This document shows, in pieces, positions 53,113 through 60,266 of a stretch of 64,000 nucleotides of DNA. Each line of letters opens with the position of its first letter. Position 1 is the stretch's first letter. The notes beneath the pieces are model-generated. The model saw only the letters and a list, made by a program, of their open reading frames with translations, did no database searches and was not told the DNA's origin. The translations under genes were made by a program, and so were the position numbers. Source of the stretch: Acidobacteriota bacterium (GTDB lineage Bacteria; Acidobacteriota; Terriglobia; Acidiferrales; UBA7541); the NCBI GenBank assembly GCA_021788095.1, contig JAJYLB010000014.1:1-64000 (forward strand), read 5' to 3'.

Positions 53113-53194
53113 TGGAACACGGCTGGTCCGCCGATTATGGGAATGCCGAGACAGACCGCCTGATCAACCTCGGACAATGGGAAGGTCAAGGACA

Positions 53195-53587
53195 ATGAAA
53201 AGATGGAAAGGCTTGATGATTTTGCTCTGTTTCCCGCCGGGTGTTGTTGGTCTGGCTCGTCCCGTCCGCGCGGAATCGGCCCGCAGGAATGCCCTCCAGC
53301 GCATACGGAATGCCCGAGCAGCTTTTCACGAGATTATGAGCGCTCCCGATAGCGGGATCCCGCGGAACCTATTGGGGTCGGCAGAGTGCATTGCCGTCAT
53401 TCCCGGCGAGAAACAATTCGCCTTCCTTGTCGGAGGGCAATACGGGAAGGGACTGGTCACTTGCCGTACGGCACACGGGTGGAGCGCGCCCGTCTTTCCG
53501 ACGGCTGTGGTAGGCAGCTTTGGCCTGCAGAGCAGCGCGGCTCATCAGGAGCCGGAGAAGGAGAACATCCATGGAAAGTCAGACTAA
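53195..53587 (+). CDS. Truncated SYLF-domain (Ysc84-like) secreted protein
   Basis: 130 residues from ATG 53195. Signal peptide KRWKGLMILLCFPPGVVGLA, nearly the same start as the protein at 51482. The mature part is the first half of a SYLF lipid-binding domain: IPRNLLGSAECIAVIPGEKQ, then VGGQYGKGLVTCRTAHGWSA and GSFGLQ. Family members continue for another 80 or so residues; here the sequence departs after GSFGLQ and ends inside the next gene. Likely a remnant or short derivative. Confidence 0.65.
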   Translation: MKRWKGLMILLCFPPGVVGLARPVRAESARRNALQRIRNARAAFHEIMSAPDSGIPRNLLGSAECIAVIPGEKQFAFLVGGQYGKGLVTCRTAHGWSAPVFPTAVVGSFGLQSSAAHQEPEKENIHGKSD

Positions 53588-54185
53588 CGCGGTAACCACT
53601 TGCAACACCCATAGCGAGGCTGAAGAAGCCGTGAAGGATCTTGGAAAGTCGGGGATGGATATAAAGAAACTGTCGATCGTCGACGACGGCTATCGTCTCG
53701 AAGAGCATGTAGTTGGCTACTACACGACCGGCGACCGCATGAAGCAGTGGGCAGTGACGGGCGCGATCTGGGGCTGGGCACTCGGCTTCCTCGTCGGTGC
53801 AGCATCCTCCTGGTTCCCGGGTTTCGGCTTCAATCCCGTCTCCGGACCGTTCATCACCTGGCTCCTGGCAGCCTTCGAAGGAGCCGTCGTCGGTGGCGGG
53901 CTCGGTGCGGTGGGCGCTGGTCTATACGGAATGAGTATGCCCAAGAACAGCGTGTTGCGGTACGAGACCGCATGGAAGGCGGGCAAGTATCTTCTGATTG
54001 CGTATGGTTCGGCCGATGAGGTTGCCCGAGCCAGAGCGGTTCTCGGAACCGCCCATGCTGATGCAATGGCCCGTCCTCCCGCTGGTTTCGTTGCGCCGGC
54101 CGAAAGCTCGCATGTGCATCCTATGCACACGCGGGTTTGCGAAAAGGACATTCGCCGGATCGAAGGAAGCCATGGGGAGGACTAA
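53571..54185 (+). CDS. Membrane protein with general-stress-17M-like domain
   Basis: 204 residues from ATG 53571 (GAAGGAGAA upstream). N-terminal VTTCNTHSEAEEAVKDLGKS and IKKLSIVDDGY match the YflT/general stress protein 17M fold. Two hydrophobic helices follow (about 60-85 and 98-130), the second glycine-rich (GAVVGGGLGAVGAGLYGM). It overlaps the SYLF remnant by 17 bases. Stress-related role inferred from family and neighbours. Confidence 0.72.
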   Translation: MESQTNAVTTCNTHSEAEEAVKDLGKSGMDIKKLSIVDDGYRLEEHVVGYYTTGDRMKQWAVTGAIWGWALGFLVGAASSWFPGFGFNPVSGPFITWLLAAFEGAVVGGGLGAVGAGLYGMSMPKNSVLRYETAWKAGKYLLIAYGSADEVARARAVLGTAHADAMARPPAGFVAPAESSHVHPMHTRVCEKDIRRIEGSHGED

Positions 54186-54357
54186 TCTCGTGCCGCTCGC
54201 CGCCTTCCTCGCTCCCCTGGACCACGCTTCTGCTTCGGGCGGCCTGGTTCCAACGAATCAGGCGTTCACGCCGGACACGGACCACTTCCCCCAAACCAAT
54301 GTTAATCCAGGGCAAGTGAAAGCGATTTATCGCGAAAGCGTGGCCCTTCGGACATGA
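54172..54357 (+). CDS. Possible 61-residue hypothetical protein
   Basis: ATG 54172 with GAAGGAAG upstream, overlapping the previous stop by 14 bases. Sequence NLVPLAAFLAPLDHASASGG and QAFTPDTDHFPQTNVNPGQV reads like a protein but has no recognisable motif. Coding status uncertain. Confidence 0.35.
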   Translation: MGRTNLVPLAAFLAPLDHASASGGLVPTNQAFTPDTDHFPQTNVNPGQVKAIYRESVALRT

Positions 54358-54453
54358 GTCAGATATTCGGTTATCGAATCGCTCCGAACGGCTGCCAGGA
54401 CACTTACCTCCGGCGTTTTCGTGAGTGATGCAGCAATGTAAGGAGGAATCACC

Positions 54454-54834
54454 ATGACAATGAAAGTAACGCGGCGCGAGGTGGTTGGAGTGACCATTCT
54501 CGACCTCGTTGGGCGCATCGCGCTTGGCGATGGCAACATCGTGCTGCGCGAAACCGTGAAGGAATTGGTCGACCAGGGGCAGAGGCGAATCTTGCTGAAC
54601 CTAGGCGAAGTGACATATGTCGATAGCGCGGGTCTGGGCGAGTTGGTCAGGGCTTACATGCTCGTCCATAGAGAGGGCGGAGAGATCAAGCTGCTGAACC
54701 CCACAAGAAGGGTGCGCAACGTACTCGAGATCACCAGATTGCATACCGTATTCGACGTGCACGAGAGCGAGGATAGCGCAATCAATGCATTCAGCGCAGA
54801 GCAGATCGCGACACCATCGTCTGCACAAGTGTGA
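54454..54834 (+). CDS. STAS-domain anti-sigma-factor antagonist
   Basis: 126 residues from ATG 54454 with AAGGAGG upstream. GVTILDLVGRIALGDGN, then LNLGEVTYVDSAGLGELVRA, which holds the phosphorylatable Ser58, and LLNPTRRVRNVLEITRLHTV. SpoIIAA/RsbV-type proteins bind an anti-sigma kinase when unphosphorylated and free a sigma factor. No cognate kinase gene is adjacent. Fits the stress theme of this region. Confidence 0.88.
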   Translation: MTMKVTRREVVGVTILDLVGRIALGDGNIVLRETVKELVDQGQRRILLNLGEVTYVDSAGLGELVRAYMLVHREGGEIKLLNPTRRVRNVLEITRLHTVFDVHESEDSAINAFSAEQIATPSSAQV

Positions 54835-54925
54835 AGCCCGGTTTATCCAACCGTTGCCACGCGTTGCGGGCCGATGTGAAAGGACGGCGGTGCTGCCTCA
54901 GGGGTACCCAGCGGACGATTGCTAG

Positions 54926-55140
54926 ATGACATTCAGGACTTTCGCCCGCGCGCTCGCAGCGGCGATCTCGTTGATTCTGCCTTCGCACAGCGCGCTGACC
55001 CAAGGGGGGCCGGCCCGGTGCAGGCGTCGATCCGTTATCCTAGCCTCCACGGTGAGACCATTGTGTTCGAGGCCGGGGGCGCGGTCTGGAGAGTGGGGTT
55101 GCAGGGGGGCGAGGCTGTGCCCCTGCCCGATGGGCCGACA
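54926..55140 (+). pseudogene. Remnant of a Tricorn-protease/TolB-like secreted protein
   Basis: ATG 54926 opens with a signal peptide (TFRTFARALAAAISLILPSH) but a frameshift near 55020 moves the continuation into another frame: IRYPSLHGETIVFEAGGAVW then RVGLQGGEAVPLPDG, which matches the first beta-propeller blade of Tricorn-like proteases. The rest of a roughly 1000-residue protein is absent. Confidence 0.55.
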
Positions 55141-55744
55141 CCTCGATCATCACCATCATCAGCTTCTGGATGCAATAGTCGAGGCTCAGGGCGACCCCAG
55201 CGAACCTTGATCTTCCCGTTCCGTTGGGTTACCGGTTGTGGCATCAAACCCAATATGGCTACATCGCCACAGGCGTGAACACATCCTTCCCGGACAAGGG
55301 TCTGAGCATCTGCGTTCGCTCACAATGGCTGTGCCCGCGCGGACTGGATTTGGCCGTGGCTCACTTCCGGTTCGGGAAGGGCTGCCGACAGATATTCTTT
55401 GCCGGTAGGATCAAGTCTCTCACAACACGCCAGGGGGCCCAGAGTTTCTCGATCAACCGCCAGGGCGAAGTCTCTGGGCATGAGACGCATGGACTCGGGG
55501 CAGTATCGCTTTGACGAGCGCGGTCTTTTTGCGAAAAATTCGTATCCCGTGTGCGTGCGGATTCCTGGCTTCCGCTGTAAGCTCCTCCAGGAACACCACA
55601 TCACGAAAAGGATCGCTCATGGTCTTAACACGACTGTCATCGGCGAAGGGGCCAAATTACGAGGGTCCAAATGGGGGTCCAAACTTGAGAAGGCGCGCTC
55701 GCCGGAAGGCGAGGAAAACAACGGGCTTAGGGAAATGAATCATT
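55141..55744. other. Degenerate region without intact genes
   Basis: Broken short frames on both strands (for example VDRETLGPLACCERLDPTGK on the - strand near 55440). Nothing I can assign; probably decayed genes between the Tricorn remnant and the tRNA-derived repeat. Confidence 0.4.
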
Positions 55745-55988
55745 GTCTCCGGAACCAGAGGTCGGGCGTTTCCCGAAGGAAGGCTTCGGGACAGGCGCCT
55801 CGCCCCAGGCGCGCCATTCCCTTTAGAATCAATCCAAGAAAACAAGGGATCGAGGAGGTGACCGCGGATGCCAAGACCAGCATTCATACGGTCAATTTCC
55901 CCGGCAAACGCAGTTCTCACGCCCCGTCAATCACTTGGCGATGAGCTTTGGTGGGCTTTGACCCTCGGAGGGTCACGCAAGGGTCCAA
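55745..55988 (+). repeat. tRNA-Arg-derived repeat, copy B
   Basis: GTCTCCGGAACCAGAGGTCG plus GGCGTT copies the tRNA-Arg from the anticodon stem to the T-arm; 30 bases with the hairpin TCCCGAAG-GAAGG-CTTCGGGA replace the T-loop (55771-55800); CGCCCCAGGCGCGCCA (55801-55816) resumes the tRNA 3' end. Downstream similarity to copy A continues through GACCCTCGGAGGGTC (55960-55974) to about 55988. Confidence 0.75.
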
Positions 55989-56089
55989 TCGCGAACGCTG
56001 GGTAAGTTGTTTAGGATCCAATTCCTGCTGTCCTCGCATGGTGTCGCGGAATCGTAGCCATAACGGCTACAGACTTTGGGAAGCCGGAA

Positions 56090-56378
56090 GTGAAGTTCTT
56101 GAGTACACGCGAGTTGCGGAATCGGCCGGGAAGCGTTCGCGACTTGGCGCAGTAAGGACGATCTGGTGTTGACGACAAACGGCAAGTCGTTCGCGATCCT
56201 CGTCGGGCTTGACGAAGAAGAGCTTGAAGAGACTGCCCGTGCCATCCGCCAGGCGAAGGCACAACTGGCGCTATTGCGTCTGCGCAAACAGGCAGCACGC
56301 CGCGGCGTCGACCGGATGCCGGCCCGCGCTATTGACGCGGAGATTCGCGCCGTTCGCTCCAGACGCAAGTCGGCGTGA
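56090..56378 (+). pseudogene. Antitoxin gene of a PIN-type pair, broken by one inserted base
   Basis: GTG 56090 after GCCGGAAG encodes KFLSTRELRNRPGSVRDLAQ and then hits TAA at 56153. Skipping the single T at 56153 restores KDDLVLTTNGKSFAILVGLD and the remainder to 56378, the expected Phd/VapB-like antitoxin. The intact-looking downstream frame from GTG 56166 lacks the DNA-binding N-terminus. Real mutation or sequencing error cannot be told apart here. Confidence 0.65.
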
Positions 56379-56782
56379 GAGTCGTAATCGATACGAATGT
56401 GCTGGTCTCCGGAGTCCTGAACCCCCACGGCCCGCCCGGACGCATCGTCAATGCCCTTCTGTCAAAGGCGGTCACGGTATTGCACGACGAGCGAATTCTG
56501 TTGGAGTACCACGAAGTTCTGTTCCTGCCATACTTCGGCTTCGCGCGTTTCGATGTGGAAGTTCTGCTTAATTTTGTGGAATCGGAAGGAGAGCATGTCA
56601 GCGCTGAGCCTCTTTCGCTAGTATTGCCCGAGGCGAGCGATCTGCCCTTTCTGGAGGTCGCGACGAGCGGCCAAGCCGAGGCACTGATTACCGGCAACGT
56701 CTAGCACTTCAAGCCGCGACGCGGCGAGCATCCTGTGCCGGTCGTAACGCCCGCAGATCTCCTTCGGCGCCAGGGCGAATAG
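56375..56782 (+). pseudogene. PIN-domain toxin with an in-frame TAG at codon 110
   Basis: ATG 56375 overlaps the antitoxin stop. VVIDTNVLVSGVLNPHGPPG carries the first PIN acidic residue, and SGQAEALITGN is the usual last conserved block. TAG at 56702-56704 stops the frame at 109 residues, but the same frame reads on as HFKPRRGEHPVPVVTPADLL to TAG 56780, giving the normal 135-residue length and C-terminus. So a nonsense mutation removes the last strand. Confidence 0.7.
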
Positions 56783-56948
56783 CCCAGCCCCACAAACTCA
56801 TCTCCGTCCATGCTTGATGACGGCGCCGCCTTGCCGTCTTGAAGCTGGCGCTCTGCCATCTGCTTCCTGGCAGTGCGCCCCACTGCTTTTCTCCGCGAGG
56901 GTGGCAGGATGCGTTTCTCGTCCACTTGCCTCTTTCAAGACCGGCGCG

Positions 56949-57833
56949 TCAGTGCCGCTCTGGTTTTTCGGGCCGTTCTAGGGGAGCAAGGGGCACAAGG
57001 ATCGGCGGTGTCGGAGTGGCATTCGGATAAAGGTTCTCTATATCGGTGGACTCACCGCCTGGATGAGGGTGGAAAGTAACCCGGCGCAACCAGAACGTCC
57101 CCCGAAGGTTCAGAGCGGCCCTGTTTTGCGGCAACTTTTGAAGCTTCACATTCGCTTTGACGCGAATCCACTCCCCGGGTCTCAATAGCAATATGCTTCC
57201 CTTGCGAGCCTCTGTGCCGTAGAGCGAAACGTATCCCAGAGTAGACGTCGCGTCCCCCGTCACGACTAGGGAAAGGCTCATATAGGTGAAAGCCAGCGAA
57301 TCGCCGCTGGGCTGGAGGTCAGACAAATGGGGAAAGATAGGAATTTCAATGGCAGCGGTACCTGTGTTGCGAACCCGAAACTCGACTTCGACCGGCTCCA
57401 AGGGATCGATGTCTGTCGGCGCGACTCGTAGCAACCAGACGCCTAGGGCGTGCGGGTCGCGCCGGTCGGGCGCGCCGTCTCCCACACCGATGGCGGACCA
57501 CCCACCTCCCGTGCACGGTCCCCCTTTAGGGCAACTCGCCGCTGGTGCCGGTGGATAACGAAGTTCGGTGCGCTGTCGAACGGAAGTGAGGTCGATGAAC
57601 TTTACCTCTTGCGCTCCCACCCAACATGGACAGGAAAGCATAAGCAGCAGAAGCGCGCTAGGGAAGACTGGCAACAAACCCCACCCCGCTCGGTTGGTGC
57701 AACGCTCCACACCCTCCGTTCTAACAGGGGAGCGCTCCGGCGTCCACAACAAGAGGGTTAGCCGCAACGCTGACTGCTCAAGCAGTTCGCCCACAAGAAA
57801 GCCATTGGCGGGCGACCTCTCACCGCTCGTCAC
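56949..57833 (-). CDS. Secreted hypothetical protein next to the GH172-like gene
   Basis: Up to 294 residues; ATG 57833 overlaps the upstream stop by four bases, but a signal peptide (GLLPVFPSALLLLMLSCPCW then VGAQ) lies about 50 residues in, so GTG 57710 may be the true start. Mature part: VEVEFRVRNTGTAAIEIPIF and SLSLVVTGDATSTLGYVSLY suggest an immunoglobulin-like beta fold. Function unknown, likely partners the GH172-like enzyme. Confidence 0.6.
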   Translation of the reverse strand: MTSGERSPANGFLVGELLEQSALRLTLLLWTPERSPVRTEGVERCTNRAGWGLLPVFPSALLLLMLSCPCWVGAQEVKFIDLTSVRQRTELRYPPAPAASCPKGGPCTGGGWSAIGVGDGAPDRRDPHALGVWLLRVAPTDIDPLEPVEVEFRVRNTGTAAIEIPIFPHLSDLQPSGDSLAFTYMSLSLVVTGDATSTLGYVSLYGTEARKGSILLLRPGEWIRVKANVKLQKLPQNRAALNLRGTFWLRRVTFHPHPGGESTDIENLYPNATPTPPILVPLAPLERPEKPERH

Positions 57834-58909
57834 CTCATCCCCTTCGCTCCAGGGGGAATCACTCGCGGGATGCGCTCGTTCACCGGCGGCAACGGCGGTA
57901 GGGGCTCATGGGGCTGAGTTTGATACCAGTAGGCGACGCTATAGTAGTTGTCACCGCGGTCGTTCGCTGCACCATGCTCGATTGTGGCGCGCAGCGATTT
58001 CGTGAAGGGGATAGGCGAATCCAGGTGGAAGCGGTAAACGGACCACCGCGCGCCTTGTACCTCCCGGCCGACCAGCGGCGCTCCATAGAGCGGGTAGGAG
58101 AATGGCCGGCCGCCGAAATCCCACGCGCCGAGGAAATAATCTTCAGTCCCCGTGCCTTCGATGGAGGGCATTTTCGCGCCGTCGACGAAAAACATGTCGT
58201 TGCCTTCGCCCCACCAGCCGTCGGAATTCTCGATGACCGACATGGTCACTCCGGCGAGCTCGCCCCGGCCGCGCGCCTCGAGCCAAACGTAGTTGTATTT
58301 CCCGTCTAGGTCGAACTTTGCATTCGGGTGAGCGACGTTGGGTGTTGCCTGGCGGTATTCGGCGTGAAAGTAAAGCGTGTCCGGAGGGAGCGGATGGGAG
58401 TAAGCGCGCACGTCAATGTTCCAGTAGATGGCGTTCACGGGTTCCGAGCCCTGATTCGTCACCGTGATTTTCGCGTGCCTTTCAAAGGGCATGGGGAAAA
58501 AGCAGTTCAGGGCATTGTCCGGCGCCACTTGAAGCGGAATGGACTTGTAGTAGACATATTCCCCCAGCCCAAGGCCGAAGAAATCGCCGAGCGGCGTTAG
58601 CACGCTTGGCGAGGCTTCGCCGTCCCAGTACATTCGCAAGACGATCTTCTTCAGGGCGTAGCGCTCGCTCGCGGCGATCGTGATCCAGATGTGCGTGATC
58701 TCTCCCGGGCCGCGTTCGTCGAGCAAAGTGAGCGTATCGCCCGCAGGAATAGTGCGATAGTCATGGTTGCGCCCGGCGCGGTCGTAGCTTGAGATGCGTT
58801 TCAGCACGTAGCTCTGCGGCCGCGTGAGATTCGAGAGCGTTGTCGCCGATTGCGCCCTCCCTGCAGCCGCGAAACCGAGCAGACAACAAACGGAAAGTAA
58901 CCAACGCAT
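57830..58909 (-). CDS. Secreted DUF2961 / GH172-type protein
   Basis: 359 residues with a signal peptide (about 1-19, GRAQ). DUF2961 marks include ITHIWITIAASERYALKKIV, LRMYWDGEASPSVLTPLGDF, FFPMPFERHAKITVTNQGSE and IEGTGTEDYFLGAWDFG, where the Glu/Asp cluster is likely catalytic. Characterised GH172 enzymes cleave fructofuranose or arabinofuranose polymers; substrate here unknown. First gene of a two-gene - strand operon. Confidence 0.85.
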   Translation of the reverse strand: MRWLLSVCCLLGFAAAGRAQSATTLSNLTRPQSYVLKRISSYDRAGRNHDYRTIPAGDTLTLLDERGPGEITHIWITIAASERYALKKIVLRMYWDGEASPSVLTPLGDFFGLGLGEYVYYKSIPLQVAPDNALNCFFPMPFERHAKITVTNQGSEPVNAIYWNIDVRAYSHPLPPDTLYFHAEYRQATPNVAHPNAKFDLDGKYNYVWLEARGRGELAGVTMSVIENSDGWWGEGNDMFFVDGAKMPSIEGTGTEDYFLGAWDFGGRPFSYPLYGAPLVGREVQGARWSVYRFHLDSPIPFTKSLRATIEHGAANDRGDNYYSVAYWYQTQPHEPLPPLPPVNERIPRVIPPGAKGMR

Positions 58910-58946
58910 TTTCTCCTCCTCATGGGAAATCCATCAGGATGGCCCC

Positions 58947-59142
58947 CTAGCCTGCTTTATTCATGAAGACTCATGCGCAAGATTCGGTGGCGCGCCCGAG
59001 CACTGTCATCCTGAGCGTAGCGAAGGATCCCGCGCGCTCGACAGGCGGTCGGGATTCTTCGCCCCGATGAACTGCATCGGGGCTCAGAATGACAGTCCTT
59101 TTTACGATGCCGAGAGAATTCTTCATGAATAAAGCGGGCTAG
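58947..59142. mobile_element. MITE of a second family, CTAG-flanked
   Basis: CTAGCCTGCTTTATTCATGA at the left and, as complement at the right, CTAGCCCGCTTTATTCATGA form about 24-bp inverted repeats at both ends (58947 and 59142). The inside holds the common repeat pair TGTCATCCTGAG and CTCAGAATGACA as inverted arms. No gene inside. The terminal CTAG gives the TAG stop to the deacetylase gene. Confidence 0.75.
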
Positions 59143-59951
59143 TTTCGCGATCCGCGCTCGGCCGCCGGAATCGGCCGCCTGCCTTCCGCCAGCAGCGACC
59201 CGAACGCTCTTCCCACATCCCTGTCGGTCACAAGTATACGCGGGACAGCCATGATTTCGGTCCGTTGCGAGACACGGCCCCACGCGATGGAGAATGCGGC
59301 CAAGTAGCCCGCCTGTCGCGCGGCGGCCATCAACTGTTCGTCGTAAATCCCGTAGGGCCGCGCGAGCAAATCCACACCCTTGCCGAGCCGACGATCGAGA
59401 ACCTCCTTCGACTTGTCCAGTTGCCAAGTGACAAACTTCCGGTAATTGCTCGCGGAAAGCCGTCGTTTCTCCACGCGGAAATTGGGATGCCAATAGGTGT
59501 GGGATTCGATGTCGAAAAAACCAGTAGCTTGGAGCTGCTTCAGCTCCTGCCACGTCATCGCATAAGACGCGTTTGAAATTGCCGACGGATAGATGAACAG
59601 AGTAACGGGATAGCGATAGCGCTCGATGAGAGGCCGCATGACGGTGAAGACGGACTTGTGGCCGTCATCGGCGGTGATGGTCACAGCGCGAGCGGGCAGT
59701 TCGCCGCGCCCCTCGATGTAATGCACAACGTCACGCAAAGGGACCACGTTGTAGCCGTTGTCGTGAAGGAACTGGAGCTGGCTGGCGAAAACCGACGTCT
59801 TGACGGTCGTCATGCCGGGCGATGACGGCCCAAAACGGTGATAGGCGAGGATAATGGCCGAGCGAGCAGCTTGGGGAGGAGTGTGGACTTTCGCCGGAAC
59901 GCTCACTGCAGCGAGCGATCCGGCGATGAGCGATGCCGTGAGCCAGCGCAA
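59139..59951 (-). CDS. Secreted polysaccharide deacetylase (NodB-type)
   Basis: 270 residues with signal peptide about 1-20. NodB motifs: IILAYHRF, VTITADDGHKSVF (the usual TFDDG is here TADDG), and the metal-binding pair in SHTYWHPNF, then ARPYGIYDEQLMAAARQAG. Removes acetyl groups from surface or cell-wall glycans outside the cytoplasm. The stop codon is provided by the MITE at 58947, so the last residues (RGSRN) may be altered. Confidence 0.85.
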   Translation of the reverse strand: MRWLTASLIAGSLAAVSVPAKVHTPPQAARSAIILAYHRFGPSSPGMTTVKTSVFASQLQFLHDNGYNVVPLRDVVHYIEGRGELPARAVTITADDGHKSVFTVMRPLIERYRYPVTLFIYPSAISNASYAMTWQELKQLQATGFFDIESHTYWHPNFRVEKRRLSASNYRKFVTWQLDKSKEVLDRRLGKGVDLLARPYGIYDEQLMAAARQAGYLAAFSIAWGRVSQRTEIMAVPRILVTDRDVGRAFGSLLAEGRRPIPAAERGSRN

Positions 59952-60266
59952 TCCACGATTATTCTACTCCCGGCGGCCAGCTGCGGGAAGGCGGGGTGGT
60001 CGGAAGATGGGCCTCGGCCCAGTCTGACCCTCCGAGGGTCGCAGCAGGATCCATGCGCTCACGCTCAAAGGCATCTTCCGAGAAAGTCATCTTTCTCGCA
60101 ACCTCGCGCGCCGGCGGTTGCGAGGAAGCGCTTCTTGGTCCTCATCGTTACTCCTGGCCGTACAGCGCGATCGTGCCATTCGTAAAAGGCCGGCCAAGTA
60201 CTTGACTGGGGAAGACTCGGGGGCTAGGCTTCTGGACAAGCTTAGGCACAGCAAGCGCGGATCACG
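59952..60266. other. Intergenic region with a diverged piece of the tRNA-derived repeat tail
   Basis: No gene seen. From 60026 the palindrome GACCCTCCGAGGGTC, followed by AGGATCCATGCGCTC and CCGAGAAAGTCATC, parallels 42108-42180 of copy A at roughly 70 percent by eye. The promoter of the VWFA gene must also lie here. Confidence 0.45.

Noticed and set aside
55745..55816. Second tRNA-Arg gene
   Set aside because: Lacks the 5' half and its T-loop is replaced by a 30-base hairpin; it cannot fold as a tRNA.
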